A DNA stretch of 64,000 bases from Moniliella sp. 'wahieum' (GCA_003971905.1 RSEE01000015.1:310001-374000), one strand, 5' to 3'; counted from the first letter of the stretch, positions 1-10,837 are shown. Notes: generated by a model from the letters alone, not told the origin. Numbers and translations are program-made.

Positions 1-735
1 CCACGGTAAATGAGCTTCAGTTCATCACCCACGGCCAGGCGCACCTCGCCCGACTCAAGTTTGGGAAGCGACATCCATGCCACCTTTCGCATGTTGAGTC
101 CTTGGTCCCAACGAATCTTCACATTTTCTTGGGTCTGCGACTCCTTCAATTTCTTGTCGTAATCAGCTTCGATTTTGACGAACGGGCCCAAGATGTTTTG
201 ATACTGGAACGCATCCTCGTACCGCAGCAGAATCCCCGGCGGATCTTCATCCAACCCAGGCTTATCAATGTCCTCGAGCGTCGCCTTGGCATTTTCCTTC
301 CATAGCTCTTCAAGGCGGTTGTTTTGGTGAAACGTGATTCCCTGCTTGGGAGCCTGCGCCATCTCAGCATCGGTAGGGGCCTTGACGAGCCACGTAAGGA
401 AGGCCTTGTCCTCAATGAGCGGCGCCCAGCGAGATGTGTCCGAGCGGCAAAGCCTCCATTCCCACGGTGGCCAAACCGGCCCAGATCGACGGATCGTGCG
501 CCGTCGCGGCTCCACTTGTGGAGGTACGTTTCTCCTCCGTTCTGCTTGGCCATTGTTGATGAACGCCAGAGGTCCAACCGCAGTGTAGGCCGTGCCGTTA
601 AAGACCAAAGAATACACACCCCCAATAGCACTGGCCAAGCGACGGTCATACTTGGCAATCAAGAAGAGAAGGCCACTGTTCAATGGAAGGGTTAGATCAG
701 TCGACAGGAGGAGAGGAGAGTTGAAACATACCCTG
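1..735 (-). CDS. UPF1: UPF1/Nam7 RNA helicase, N-terminal part, cut by window edge
   Basis: UPF1 is the ATP-dependent RNA helicase of nonsense-mediated mRNA decay. From about 449 down to base 1 the minus strand reads without interruption through the region between the Cys/His-rich domain and the helicase core. Diagnostic stretches are [52 protein letters not shown] and [18 protein letters not shown], followed by the 1B beta-barrel ([13 protein letters not shown]) at the edge. The helicase motifs lie outside the window. Upstream of 450 the frame stays open to about 675, where a canonical intron (676-731, donor GTATGT, branch CTAAC, acceptor AACAG) joins more sequence. That upstream part ([20 protein letters not shown]) does not resemble the expected Cys/His-rich domain and shows no zinc ligands. 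UPF1 identity is firm for 1-449; assignment of 450-735 to the same gene is uncertain. Confidence 0.85.
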
Positions 736-3180
736 AACGCAACATAAGGAGACGCGTGGGTTGGCCTTTGAAGAGCGCCCATGTCCTGCGACGAACATGT
801 ATGCGCCCCAGTACCGACACAATGTCCATTCCCCCGCCGTCAACCGAGACTGAATGGGCCGACTCGCATCGACTGGTTCCGGTCACCCTTCTTCTGGTGG
901 TCGCCAGCATTGATGCGGCTCGCAGTGGCACCTTGCCTCGTCCCCAACCGATCGTCCGCACCGAAGTGGTTCGTGCCACCTCACCCCCTCTGTAATGCGA
1001 TCGACACTGGGTCGGTCGGGTCCTGTCGTGCCGTGCTCGTCCCACACGGGTTCCCATCCCAAGAAACCCCGGGGGCGGGCCTCCCGCCGGGCGCCCAACG
1101 CTGATGGCCAAAGCCCGGGCGCTCCCTTTTCAGTCTCTGCTACGGGGACAATGCCTCCCCTTGATGATTGACGGCTTTTTTGCATGTGTGGGGCTCGCCA
1201 CCATCACAAGTACCCTGATCCTCTCTCCCCCGTTTCTGGGACACGGGAGGGACAAGCTCCATTCTCCTCCGTTTCCGGCTGCGATCGATCTTCTTCCGGT
1301 CTGCGCTTACAGAATCAAACACGTTTTCTCGATCAGACACACATAGCCTTGATCTAGCACGTTACAATCGCCAACCAGAAAGGTTTGGCCTGTGCGGTTC
1401 GACGTACCTTTTGGAAATCTGGGTTGGACAAGTGAGCATGTGGCCTGGTGGTCTTGTGGACGTTGGGGCCTTGTGGTATCACGAACGGGGGCTGGGTCCC
1501 TCGCCGGCAACTGGCCTGGGGCTTTCATCCGCCGTTGCCCCTGACCCAGGAGAATCGGCGAGGCAGATGGAGGCGGTCAGGCAGGGGCCGCCAAAAAGCC
1601 TCGCCTGGCTTCCCATCCGCACCGGTCGCACATTCCATCCCCAAGTTGTTCTGCGTGGCGGCGATGGTGGTGGGCAATGGCGCGAGTGTTGGGCATGACG
1701 GCACAAGCGAGCCAGTCTCCAGCCGCGCTCTTTTGTCGGCGTACCGACGACCGCGCTGCGGGCTGGCATTGCACATTTCAAGTCCGCGTTCCCCATGGGG
1801 ATGCGCCACATGTCGCATCTTGTGCGATCGCATGCGACACGTCGCACTACTATTACGTGGCTACGACCCACGAGAGGGAGAGATAGCTGGCCGATCCATC
1901 CCAGTAGACTAATCTTGGGGACCCCGCGGTCGTGACATGCAAACGTGGCTCGCATCGGTCGGTTGGACCATCGAGGAACAGAGGAAAGGAATCATCTGTG
2001 GCCAGGCGTATAAAAGGATCGGGGATGAGCGCAGCGACAGAGTGCTGTACAACAGAAAATTATACCGGCGGTGAGGTTGCCATGGATCAAGCCGTGGTCA
2101 TATGGATCGGGGCGCGAAAGCCAAATGGATTTGCTTTATTGTGGACTGTATGTATTCCAGGGGGACAGATGACCATGGAGGTGACGCTTGAGAAAGTGGT
2201 CCACTGAGCAGGCCTTTTCCGGTCAGACACAATGTAAACTGGGTTATGTCGCTTGTAGAGAATCACCTCGTGCACGTGTGCCCAACCAATAACGTCCGTC
2301 GGTTCATGGTGCCGACTTCATGCAGACTCTGGGCGTGTTCCAACGTCTTGGCGCGCCTGGCCTTGTCGTTGGCACTCGCACTGATCATCAGCTGTTTGCT
2401 GCTCTTCATCGTCTGCCGACGAAAGAGGCTGTACAATCCGGATTAGCGTTCCTGTGGTCCACTCGCAGTGATAGGTCTGGATCCGTACCCTTGCATCTTG
2501 ATCGGAAGGATGGGCCTCAGACATCTCAGTGACCAAAGTGGGGTTGCCTTTTGGATACAGTCGAGGCGAGAACGGGCCCGGATCAGAAGAAGGGTGACGA
2601 AGGGCTGGTGCTGATGGACGATGATAAATGACGGGACGAGGGGATTATGCCGTCGTCGTCTATGACGGGCTGGGAAGATGGAAATGCGTCGGCCCAGCTG
2701 CTGGGTGATGCTGGGAAAGGGGAATATGGGCGGTAGCGCAAGGCGTGCTTGGGCGATGATGAGTTGGCCACATAGCTAATCGAAAATGCCGGTAACAAGG
2801 TTCCGGATAGATATGAGGACTACGTACGAAATTCAAGGTGGGCAAGACCCACAAGATTGTGCACCAGAAATTTCGATTAGCCATGCATCTGCACCATTTT
2901 TCGTTTTCGTCGCAGACGAGGACGAGGTGGGGGGTGCGCGCCGCAGCCTCGCGTTGCGCACGATTGGCATCAGCCATCCGGGTACTCGCAGGGCACGGTC
3001 GATGGCAGCTTGCGGTCCTCGCTGTATATGGGACCGCAACGCCGAGGAGGTAGAAGAGGACGAGGAAGAAGATGAAGAAGATAAACGACTAGGAGGAAGA
3101 TGAGGAGGGGGAGGAGGGTGTTGGGTGCCCGGTTGGCCATAGCCGAACCCGCCATAGTGGTCTTAATGGTACTTGTGCAA
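736..3180. other. gene-poor stretch
   Basis: I see no open frame here with convincing protein character on either strand; the many short frames overlap each other with random-looking composition. A TATA-like TATAAAAGG at 2009-2017 on the plus strand precedes a 60-codon frame starting at 2029 (MSAATECCTTENYTGG), which I cannot identify and do not call as a gene. An acidic, GAA/GAG-rich tract lies at about 3045-3115. Confidence 0.4.
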
Positions 3181-3189
3181 CCTATGTGC

Positions 3190-3850
3190 CTCGGCCCTGC
3201 GCTGCTGCGGCGCGAGTCGGGGTTGGGGGCATAGGTCCAGGGTTGTTTGCGATTACGGCGAGACCGGGGGCGCGATACATCCATTGCCACTTGGGAAAAC
3301 TCATCAAGCTCTGCTTCGGCCCCTGAACGCTTGCCGCCCGGAAAGCCATCCGCCATAAACTTAGCGTACCCGTCCGACAGCAAAGCTGATTTCCTCTGCT
3401 GTGCCTCGGAAGTCAGGTATTGAGCGTGTGCAACTTGGCCTCCAGCACTTGGATCTTGCTTTCCGCCTCGGCCACTTGGGCCGTGCCAGCATCAGTTTCC
3501 TGTTCCGTCATGGCAGCCTGAGCCTTCTTTGCGCTGCCAAATAGGTAATGCGCGCTCGGCGTGGCCACCGTCGCTTTCTCCCCGTCTTGGTGGTGGTTGC
3601 TCCTTCTTCCTTTGCAGTCCCCGCAGTGAGCACGGCCAACATTCCCGAGACACCCTGCTCGATCACAGCGCTGCGCTGCGCTTCGAGCCGGCTCAGTCCG
3701 GCCGCATGCTCCGCCTTGACTTGCGCCACGGCGTCGGACGCTGCACTGGCCGCGGTGGCTTGGGATGTGGCGGTAGCCTGCTGCAGCTGCGCCAAGACAG
3801 CATGCTTTTGTGCTAGAGTGCGACTTGGGAGCACTCGCGATCCTATGGAT
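3190..3850 (-). CDS. coiled-coil protein, frame-shifted, unidentified
   Basis: Three successive minus-strand segments have strong protein character but lie in different frames: LAQKHAVLAQLQQATATSQA (about 3820-3760) running into SRLEAQRSAVIEQGVSGMLA; then AMTEQETDAGTAQVAEAESK with KIQVLEAKLHTLN (about 3515-3420); then LTSEAQQRKSALLSDGYAKF (about 3410-3350). The Ala/Gln/Glu-rich heptad-like composition predicts coiled coil. Joining the segments needs two frame shifts, like those in known genes of this window. Neither the start nor the end is clear. Upstream exons probably include the duplicated 53-nt exon described separately. I do not recognise the family; a trafficking or cytoskeletal coiled-coil protein is possible but is a guess. 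Confidence 0.45.
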
Positions 3851-3864
3851 CAGCTGCGAAGCAG

Positions 3865-4019
3865 CCTTCAGACAAGGCGTGAAGGCAAAGTGGTGAGCCA
3901 CAAGTCTTCAAGCAACGTCTGATTGTGAGGAGCAACAGGTCAAGAAAGGAAGCAGAGCGTACCTTCAGACAAGGCGTGAAGGCAAAGTGGTGAGCCACAA
4001 GTCTTCAAGCAACGTCTGA
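3865..4019. repeat. two perfect 58-bp direct copies, 97 bp apart
   Basis: Bases 3865-3922 and 3962-4019 are identical over 58 bp. On the minus strand each copy begins after a pyrimidine-rich AG acceptor-like sequence and contains ACGTTGCTTGAAGACTTGTG, ending in CTGAAG. The interval between them has the form of a 44-nt intron (3962 down to 3919: donor GTACGC, TTGAC branch-like site, acceptor ATCAG). The arrangement looks like a duplicated short exon with its intron in the coiled-coil gene. Confidence 0.85.
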
Positions 4020-5400
4020 AGGGAAGGAGAAAGGAGAGAAGAAGGGAGATGGAGCGAGCAGGGCGTGCGCGGCCTGCGAGTGGAACGCTTCCGCTCGGCT
4101 AGGCGAGCGTCACCGATCCATTGAGGGCCGCGCAGGAGAACCCTAGCAGTACCCTCTAACATTTTGGTCTTCCACTCGGAGAAAGATGGGTGACAGACAT
4201 AAAATAGCAAGGGGTGGGGCGAAAGAGACCGCTCAGCCCAGTGACTCAGATCAGATCTGAGGCCCTGATATAGCAATTGAAGCACAGGCAAGGGGCTATA
4301 GTGTGGGATCGATGAGAGGGGGGGACATCCGCACCCCACTAGCTCGGGCACTGCGCCTGCGGCTCCTCCTGTGGGGCACATATGCCAGTGAAATCCCAGC
4401 GATATGCTCACAGCTGTGCCATCCGCCCAGAGAGCTACCCCATCGCCCCTCTGCATAGCCTGCCGCTGTTGCTGCTGGCAAAGGCACAAAAGATGGGCAT
4501 TCTCGCCGTCCTGGGTCTCAATCGCTAATCGTGTGGGTAATGCCCCACCCGTATACCCCGCCACAGATCGAGTCCCACCGCCTTCTCCCTCCGGTTTGCA
4601 TGCCCTTTCTCGACCACTTTCATCGTCCCACTCGGCACATTAATATGCACTGACTCTGGCTGCCCACATGCCCCATAGCAAAAAAGCCCAGGATGGAGCG
4701 CCATTGACGTGTAGCGGCAATGGAGAGGCGATGATCGACTGTGACATGTGACATGTGAACATTCATCGTTGATAATCGATCTCGCAGTACAGGCCACGCC
4801 GTGCTGGTATGATAGAAACGTTGCTGTTACTCAATAACGCTCCTATCCGAGCTGTGGCTTCAATGGGTGCCCAAACGGCGCAGGGTATATACCTTGTTTG
4901 CCTCGTCGGAAAGACAGAGAGGGTACTCTCCGACATATAGCTTGAGATGTATATTATGCAGGGGATCACAATAACGTTCATCAAGACACAATCAAACACT
5001 GTGCGGACTGATATGTTGGTACTTAGTATATGTACTAGTGCTGTGGGGGGTTATGCATTTTATGTAGCTTGCCCACCCCCAGACCACTGGAGACGGGAGA
5101 CGGGCTTATAGGGACTTTGTGAATAAGACATGTGCGGGTATCGGTACTACTCTGCTACCGCCCCTGCAGCCCCGTGCGTCTCGACCAGTCCCAATCTCAC
5201 AATCCTTGCTGGTAGGACGAAAATATATACACCACACAATACAAGTCTGCAAAAGCGCTTTTTATATTGTGTGCATTCCATTGACAGAGCTTAAGGCTGG
5301 GACAGGGGGAACGCTACGTCTAAACCGAACCGTTCATCTTGCGGGGGTTACTTGGAAGCGCCACCAAGATTAAGGGACCAGGGGGATCGCCAGGATATCA
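4020..5400. other. intergenic stretch without assigned gene
   Basis: No gene is supported. A 199-codon minus-strand frame covers 3965-4564, but its composition (runs of Ser, Leu, His, Cys) and position over the duplicated exon do not argue for a product; at most it includes an upstream exon of the coiled-coil gene. The region contains the CATGTG-type motif at 4741-4758 and becomes AT-richer between about 4900 and 5300. Confidence 0.35.
4741..4758. promoter_or_regulatory. double GTGACATGTGA motif (E-box-like)
   Basis: GTGACATGTGACATGTGA contains two overlapping CATGTG cores. Read on the other strand it contains TCACATG, which fits the RTCACRTG consensus of Cbf1-type bHLH factors. The same core recurs in intergenic DNA near 9520, 13555 and 49970. 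No gene is assigned immediately next to this copy. Function is inferred from the motif only. Confidence 0.35.
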
Positions 5401-5412
5401 GGACCCTCCGGC

Positions 5413-5685
5413 TCACGCCATCCGGTCCCGTACCCTAGGAAGCGCGTGTGGACACGGAGGAACGTGGTTGACATACGAGCGAGGAACCATTCCCCACTGA
5501 GACTTAGTAGCCAACTCCTTCCAATGCGCAAACAACTTGCCCGCCGTCTTGGTGCCGTAGTATCCTCGCGTCGTCAAAACCAGGGGGAAAAACGGTTCTT
5601 GAGTGCGTCCCTGGTACTTGGCGTTCTTGTCGCATTCTGCTTGTTCAAGCAGCCGAAGCAGTTCCTTCTCCCGGCGTTCCAAGGC
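5413..5685 (-). pseudogene. possible retroelement nuclease remnant
   Basis: A minus-strand frame reads LERREKELLRLLEQAECDKN, then EPFFPLVLTTRGYYGTKTAG and KLFAHWKELATKSQW. The layout (basic helix, short linker, F-x-P-x-V-x-T-x-x-G-x-x-G, helix) resembles the restriction-endonuclease-like segment that follows the reverse transcriptase in some non-LTR retroelements. No reverse transcriptase motif is visible around it and the frame ends at both sides, so it would be an isolated scrap. A fragment of a host gene is equally possible. Confidence 0.25.
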
Positions 5686-5849
5686 GACGCAGTGCTCTCA
5701 TGCACCACCCGCCGGTACGCGCTCTGCGCCTCCTAATTAGACACAGTTCAATTCTGTGTGGCACTAAAAGGGAGAAAGACAAGGGCATAGTAACTAAGTT
5801 ATTAAAGCTCTCACGTTTCCCCCTGCACTCCAAAAGCACCGTTCGAGAC

Positions 5850-6228
5850 TTTTCGGACCACCCATCTCATGCACACTGATCATTTGTGTGCCACACGGCC
5901 TATAGGATGTGCATATGTGTGGTGGCCGAGAAGAGCGCAAACATCGTTAGATCACATATGTCTGCTTTTACCCTCTCACATGCATGTTGGCACACACAGC
6001 ATTCTCTTCTCCGCGACAGACTCTCCTGCACAGTGTGCGGGGCTATGTAAGGTAATCTTGACACAAAAGCTCCCAAAGGCGAAGATATCATGCCCTCTTG
6101 AGGCCAATCTCATAGACCTCTCCCGCGTCCACTTTCCTTCCATTTTCCTTTCCTCAACACATCTCACGCCCACACCCACCTCTTTCCATTTTCCTAGCAT
6201 CCAACGCTGCTCACGACCTTTTTTCATT
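5850..6228 (+). promoter_or_regulatory. upstream region of the aspartyl protease gene
   Basis: This intergenic stretch ends in a strongly pyrimidine-rich tract (about 6115-6225, alternating CTTTCC, CACCC and CTTTTTT) directly before the protease ATG at 6229. CT-rich tracts are common just upstream of fungal start codons. I see no clear TATA box. Confidence 0.4.
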
Positions 6229-7662
6229 ATGCAGCTCATTCGTAACAGTCTGGTTATTCTGCCGTGCTGGCGCTTGATGCCACAAGCGCCCTGGCTGCTC
6301 CCTTGCTCTCCACCAGCCGGCGCTCGAGCACGATGCCTCTTGCGCAACAGCGAACGTAACATCTTGAGTGACGGCGTGGTGGACAAGGACAAGCTCTCCA
6401 AAGAACTTCTTCGTTTGCGTACCAAGTATGCCACTGGATTGACCAACTATGAACGCAACGTTGGCAAAAAGCACGCGCACGATGCCACACCTCGTCCACC
6501 GTGACACGGGCAGCATCCTCCTCGGCGTACAGGAGGACGGTGCTCTTTGGACCGGACAGGCTAAGTGGGGTGGCCAGCTGATCGAGCTAGGTTCGTCCTT
6601 TCCTCCTAATGCGGATGACAGGGAGTGGGATAAAGTAACTCATCTTCTTCGCCTTTTGGAAACAGACTTTGACACGGGCAGCGCGGACACCCTGGTTGTC
6701 CCAAACGCTTACCTCGCCCTCCAAATCGAGCGCATCCAGGAATACCGGCACCACGTTTAACATTTCCTACGGCGACGGCACTAGCGCATCCGGTGAAGTG
6801 TACTCGGATACCCTGGCTCTTGGCGGTTTGTCGGCCGACAAGGCCTACATTGGCCTCTCAAAGCAGTCGTTCCTCCGCAGTGACGGCAACAGCCAGGGCA
6901 TCAGTGGGATGGCCTTCCCTTCAATTTGCACCTTTAAGCAAAAAGAGCCCTTCTTCCAATCGCTCATCAAGGCTGGTGGACTGGACCAGGAAGGGTTCAT
7001 GTTCAAGGTGCGGAACCACTCGCAATCGACTCTGACTCTTGGTTCGCTTAGCTCTACCGCCGTGTATGTGCCAGTGACAGAGGCGGCATACTGGACCGTC
7101 AATGCCAAGATTAACCAGCAGTCCATCTCGGCCATCATTGATTCGGGCACGACGTTGATTGTGGGTGCGTACACATCACCTCTCTCTGTTTCATGATGGC
7201 GGTCATTGTCTTCACACACCATACAATAATGATAAGCTGACGCGAGAGGTCTCTGTCCATGATGTTTTCCTTACTACTATAGCCCCCACTGCCCAGGCCA
7301 CCCAGCTCTACAAGTCGCTGGGGCTTAAGGCCCAGCGTGACCTACTAGGCTCGGTCACGGCTACGTTTGATTGCGCCTCCCCCCCAAGGTGAGCATGACC
7401 TTTGGCTCCAAGACCATCTCCCTTGGTGAAGCTACATCTTATGGCAAGGATGACGATGGCAAGTGTGTGTTTGCCGTAGTTGGCCAAGACATTGGTACTG
7501 ACAGTTGGGTCACGGGCGACGCCCTCTTCCGCAACACCGTACGTTCTCCCCCCCCCGACACAAACACCGCCACCCTCCATACACACCTGGTAGTACTGAC
7601 CTCGTTTCCTCTTGCAGGTGGTCTCGTTTGACGTGGCCAACAAGCATGTCGGCTTTGATTAG
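6229..7662 (+). CDS. secreted pepsin-family (A1) aspartyl protease
   Basis: This is an extracellular acid endopeptidase of the A1 family. Both catalytic motifs are present: DTGSADT at 6671 and DSGTTLI at 7140. Between them is the flap-type core (ISYGDGTSASGEVYSDTLAL, GISGMAFPSI) and the C-terminal fold follows (FGSKTISLGEA, ending in VSFDVANKHVGFD). Three introns fit: 6591-6665 (joins LIEL to DFDTGS), 7165-7282, and 7539-7617. After splicing the protein is about 385 residues, normal for a preproprotease. The start ATG at 6229 gives MQLIRNSLVIL, and a one-base shift then restores an Ala/Leu-rich signal sequence ending near ALAAPLLST. The propeptide includes DKDKLSKELLRLRTKYATGL. Another shift is needed before VSMTFGSK at about 7390. 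No transmembrane or GPI tail is visible, so secretion is likely. Family assignment is firm; substrate is unknown. Confidence 0.9.
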
Positions 7663-8136
7663 AAAACTGGATCATCGTGTACCTTTTTCTCCTTTTTCTC
7701 ATTTGTTGGCTGTCCCCGCGTTAAGAAAAGAGCGATCAGCAGCAGATACTCTTTCTTCCTCCCTCCGCGTTCTCTTTCTTTTTTGGCCCTGTCCATGTAT
7801 TGGCGCACACTCTATTCAAAAGGGTTTGTCAAGTCGGGCCTCACGAATCTGCCTTCAACCACAAAACACGCACGCGCTTCTCTATGTTTTCACAACCCTC
7901 ATTCCCTTCTCTCCACTCATTGTTCGAATATTCATAGTTCAGATGGACCCCTCTGTGTGACCTTATCTGCCCTTCAATCATCTCTTCGGGTTTACCAGGC
8001 AAATGAACGGAGGATATGGGTCCCCTATACAAACTAAAACCAGATCAACCAGACAGGGGAGAGATTGGGCATAACACCCACCCACCCGCGTCGATAAAGA
8101 TTCATTGGGATGCGTCGTGAGGGGAAGAAATTGAGG
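7663..8136. other. intergenic region between convergent genes
   Basis: This holds the 3' flank of the protease gene (+) and of the uL29m gene (-). It is T- and C-rich from 7680 to 7800 (runs of CTTTTTCTCC), as expected of fungal 3' untranslated regions. I see no gene. Confidence 0.5.
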
Positions 8137-9454
8137 CTACACCTGGGGTTGAGCCGGTGCCTCTGTTGGAGTCTCGAACGATCCCAGCGGGGGCTCGTTA
8201 GCGTGGCGGCGGTACTGACTGCCAGCCCGCCTGGGTGCCTTCGATTCAGCTTCGTCCAGCGTCTCGCGCTCCAAGTGGAGACGTTTGGCTTTTCCCATCG
8301 CCTGTGCATCCCACAAGGCCTCCGACCGTTCCAGAAGCACTCTCTGATGCGCCGTCGGTCCAGCGCAACTTGTACAACAGGCAGTAGGTGATTTCCGCTG
8401 ACCCAATTCCATATCCCCCGCATCTCTAACCGCCGCACTACGGCCCAAGCAGAGGAGAGCTTGTTGCGTTCGAACATGCACATGTACCACAACTGGTGCA
8501 GCTCAAACGATGCCTTGAGACGCAGCTCGGACGTCTCCCATGCGCGGTTAAGACGGGTCCCGGCCCAGCATTCCCTCGTGGAGTGTGACAGGAACAACAA
8601 TGTTGCCATACTCTTCCTTGTGCGCCTCGTCGTTCCCCATGTTCACCGGGCCGCAGTATTTGATCGAATGCTCCGCTTCGCTGACAGGGATCACGTCGAA
8701 AACCTTGAGCAGAGAATACCACACCGGGGCACAGAATACTGCAGAATACCACGGACATCCGGATCAGTGAGAGTGACGCGGGTACCGTTTGCTGCACCAC
8801 ATTGTGCGGCGTCTCGGTATGGGCCAAAGCATGCGCCGCGGGCGGGCTTGATGGGTATAACCAGGGGTTTGATGCCTTGCTGGGGACGCGGAACTCGACC
8901 GCGCGTCGAGTTGTGGATGGGCACGGTGGAGGTGCCATCGCCATTGGGTCGCGGGGTCATGGAGTTGTTCTACAGGCTTTTGCCGGTACAGCGGACCGTG
9001 ATGTTCTTCCGGATGGGCAGTGGCAAGGGGCGTGGCAAGGGCGAAGTAGGTGCGACCTTGACGTTTTGCGGCAGGAAGTTGCCCAAGGCATAGCGACCGC
9101 TCTTGATGAAGCGCTACGAGAACTGGGATTGCATGTCGCGCATTTTTTGCACCTGCTCCGCCGTCGCATTCTCCGGCAGCTTGACTGCGAACTGTTCGCC
9201 CGGCTGGGGGGGCAGCGGGGCGTCGGTGTGCTTGGCGCACACATTGGCGAGGTGAGCGAGAGCAAAAGTGGCGTGGGGGCGATGCTCAGCGCGGCAGGAG
9301 GCACGCCGAGACGGAGTGCGACGGCCAGCATCCTTCTTCCCCAGCTGTCTGTCGGTTGCGCCCTAAGAGCCGTCGGGTGAGGCAGCGTAGAAGGCGGGGG
9401 GGTTACGCCTCGCAACAAGCACTGGTGGGGGTGGGGTCGCACCGACCGCTGCAC
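8137..9454 (-). CDS. mitochondrial large-subunit ribosomal protein uL29m (MRPL47/MRPL4 type)
   Basis: uL29m is a nuclear-encoded protein of the mitochondrial large ribosomal subunit. The diagnostic core at about 8555-8440 is NRAWETSELRLKASFELHQL followed by WYMCMFERNKLSSAW, which matches the family pattern RAW-x-x-SELR-x-KS-x-x-xLH-x-LWY-x-x-x-x-ERN. It is preceded by EAEHSIKYCGPVNMGNDEAH and YGNIVVPVTLHEGM. After a frame shift it is followed by LLERSEALWDAQAMGKAKRL and an acidic Pro-rich end, stopping at 8137. Further upstream, GEQFAVKLPENATAEQVQKM and an N-terminal MLAVALRLGVPPAALSIAPT (about 9330) look like a mitochondrial presequence plus linker. I attach these to the same gene, but a separate gene between 8800 and 9454 cannot be excluded. 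Several frame shifts interrupt the reading. Confidence 0.65.
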
Positions 9455-9511
9455 GGGTCACCGGTCAGCGCGGAGCCAAGGATGATCGCGTGATCAATGT
9501 AGGATCGACAA

Positions 9512-9544
9512 GTGATGACATGTGACACGTGACATACATGACAC
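9512..9544. promoter_or_regulatory. CATGTG/CACGTG motif cluster
   Basis: The run contains TGACATGTGACACGTGACA, i.e. CATGTG and CACGTG cores spaced by a few bases and flanked by GTGA/TGAC. It lies about 60-180 bp upstream of the likely start of the uL29m gene, a sensible promoter position. A perfect CACGTG core is the canonical target of Cbf1/USF-type bHLH proteins. The role is inferred. Confidence 0.4.
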
Positions 9545-10300
9545 TGGGCAGGTGCGGGAGGGGTCTTTGATAAGTTGGACGCTGGGCGATGACAGCGATG
9601 GCTTGGATTCGCGTTCGGTAAGGGTGGGCCCTGGTGGGCTCCCCCCTTCGACGCCACCCTCCACCACCGGCTCCAACCACTCACCCGCACCAGCAAGGAC
9701 ATCATCAGTTACCTGGTCCACCTTTTGGTGCCTCCCTCACGCTCCTCAAGTCCACTATGGCACATGTCGTGGGCGAAGTGTTGGAGACGCCCACATGTCC
9801 AACAACGGACGCCTCTCGCGAACCCCTTCCTAACCCTCTCCCCTTCTGACCCAGCTCTGTTTTTAGGCGCTTCCACCCTTGTCCCAGCCTGCCTTTTATG
9901 GCAGGTGCCAGATGGTGCCGATCCGCTGGCGGCTTCCGGGATCTGGCCTATTAAATGTTTGGCGACAGCAAGCAAAACACAAGCCGGATGAGCAGGTCGG
10001 TCTAGGCGCAGCGCCAATTCTTTGTTCCTAGCCTTAAGCTCTGTCAATACTATTCTTGCACCAGTAGGATGTGCCAAGGTCGGGGGAGAAGGACCAGTGG
10101 ACGGCAGAAAAGTAAGCCGAGTTGCACTCCACGTTTGTCCGAGCCCCACAGCGGACCTGGCGCTGCTGGCCGCGACACGTGCGTTGTGATCTGCAAAGAA
10201 AAACCCCAGTCCGAGTATAGCGAAAAGACAAGGAGGAATGGGTGTGGTACAACCCGGTCGCACGTCACGGTGCCTACCTCCGGACACCTGGTGACGTTTC
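9545..10300. other. intergenic stretch without assigned gene
   Basis: Open frames on both strands overlap here but show no family character. The longest one on the minus strand runs through the microsatellite and is an artefact of it. Nothing else was recognised. Confidence 0.4.
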
Positions 10301-10302
10301 CC

Positions 10303-10475
10303 AAGATGGATGGATGGATGGATGGATGAATGGATGGATGGATGGATGGAGGATGGATGGATGGATGGATGGATGGATGGATGGATGGATGGATGGATGG
10401 ATGGATGGATGGATGGATATGGATGGATGGATGGATGGATGGATGGATGGATGGATGGATGGATGGATGGATGGA
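10303..10475 (+). repeat. (GATG)n tetranucleotide microsatellite
   Basis: About 170 bp of GGAT/GATG units with three small interruptions (GAATGG near 10328, GGAGGATGG near 10350, GGATATGG near 10418). Because the unit length is four, all three frames stay open and encode DGWM on the plus strand and HPSI on the minus strand, which produces spurious long frames. Confidence 0.97.
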
Positions 10476-10837
10476 TGATGTTTGAAGACGGGGCAAATGG
10501 TGTGCTGCTCTGCGTAGGCTGGACAGCTGGTATGGACTGAGATCCGAGGCTGCTCCAGTGCGTGGGGCTGCCAGTGAAAAGCTGCCGTGGCTGCGCGGAT
10601 GCCGGGAGACGCGCCGAGTGCGGCCCTGTGCCGCGCGGGGTAGTGTGATGCGTGTGATGTGGCGCCGCCGCGCGGAGGCAGGGGTGGGGCAGCCGGGCAG
10701 TGTCTCCGTGCAGCAGCTGCAGCGGGGCTGCCTTCAACCCTGCGCCTTGGGCCGCCTTCTGGCCCGCGCCCCCGCTCCCCCACGCAGCGCCCCCCCGGCG
10801 CCTCTTCGCCTCGCCTGCCCCCACTCCCTCGGCCGCC

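Noticed and set aside
2029-2207. 60-codon frame downstream of TATAAAAGG at 2009
   Set aside because: No homology or composition supports a protein; the TATA-like match may be chance in an otherwise featureless stretch.
3965-4564. 199-codon minus-strand frame
   Set aside because: Composition is not protein-like, and its 3' part runs over an exon/intron duplication, so the continuous frame is unlikely to be a real CDS.
10320-10475. Possible CRISPR-like or minisatellite array
   Set aside because: It is a simple tetranucleotide run without spacers. No repeat-spacer structure was found anywhere in the window.
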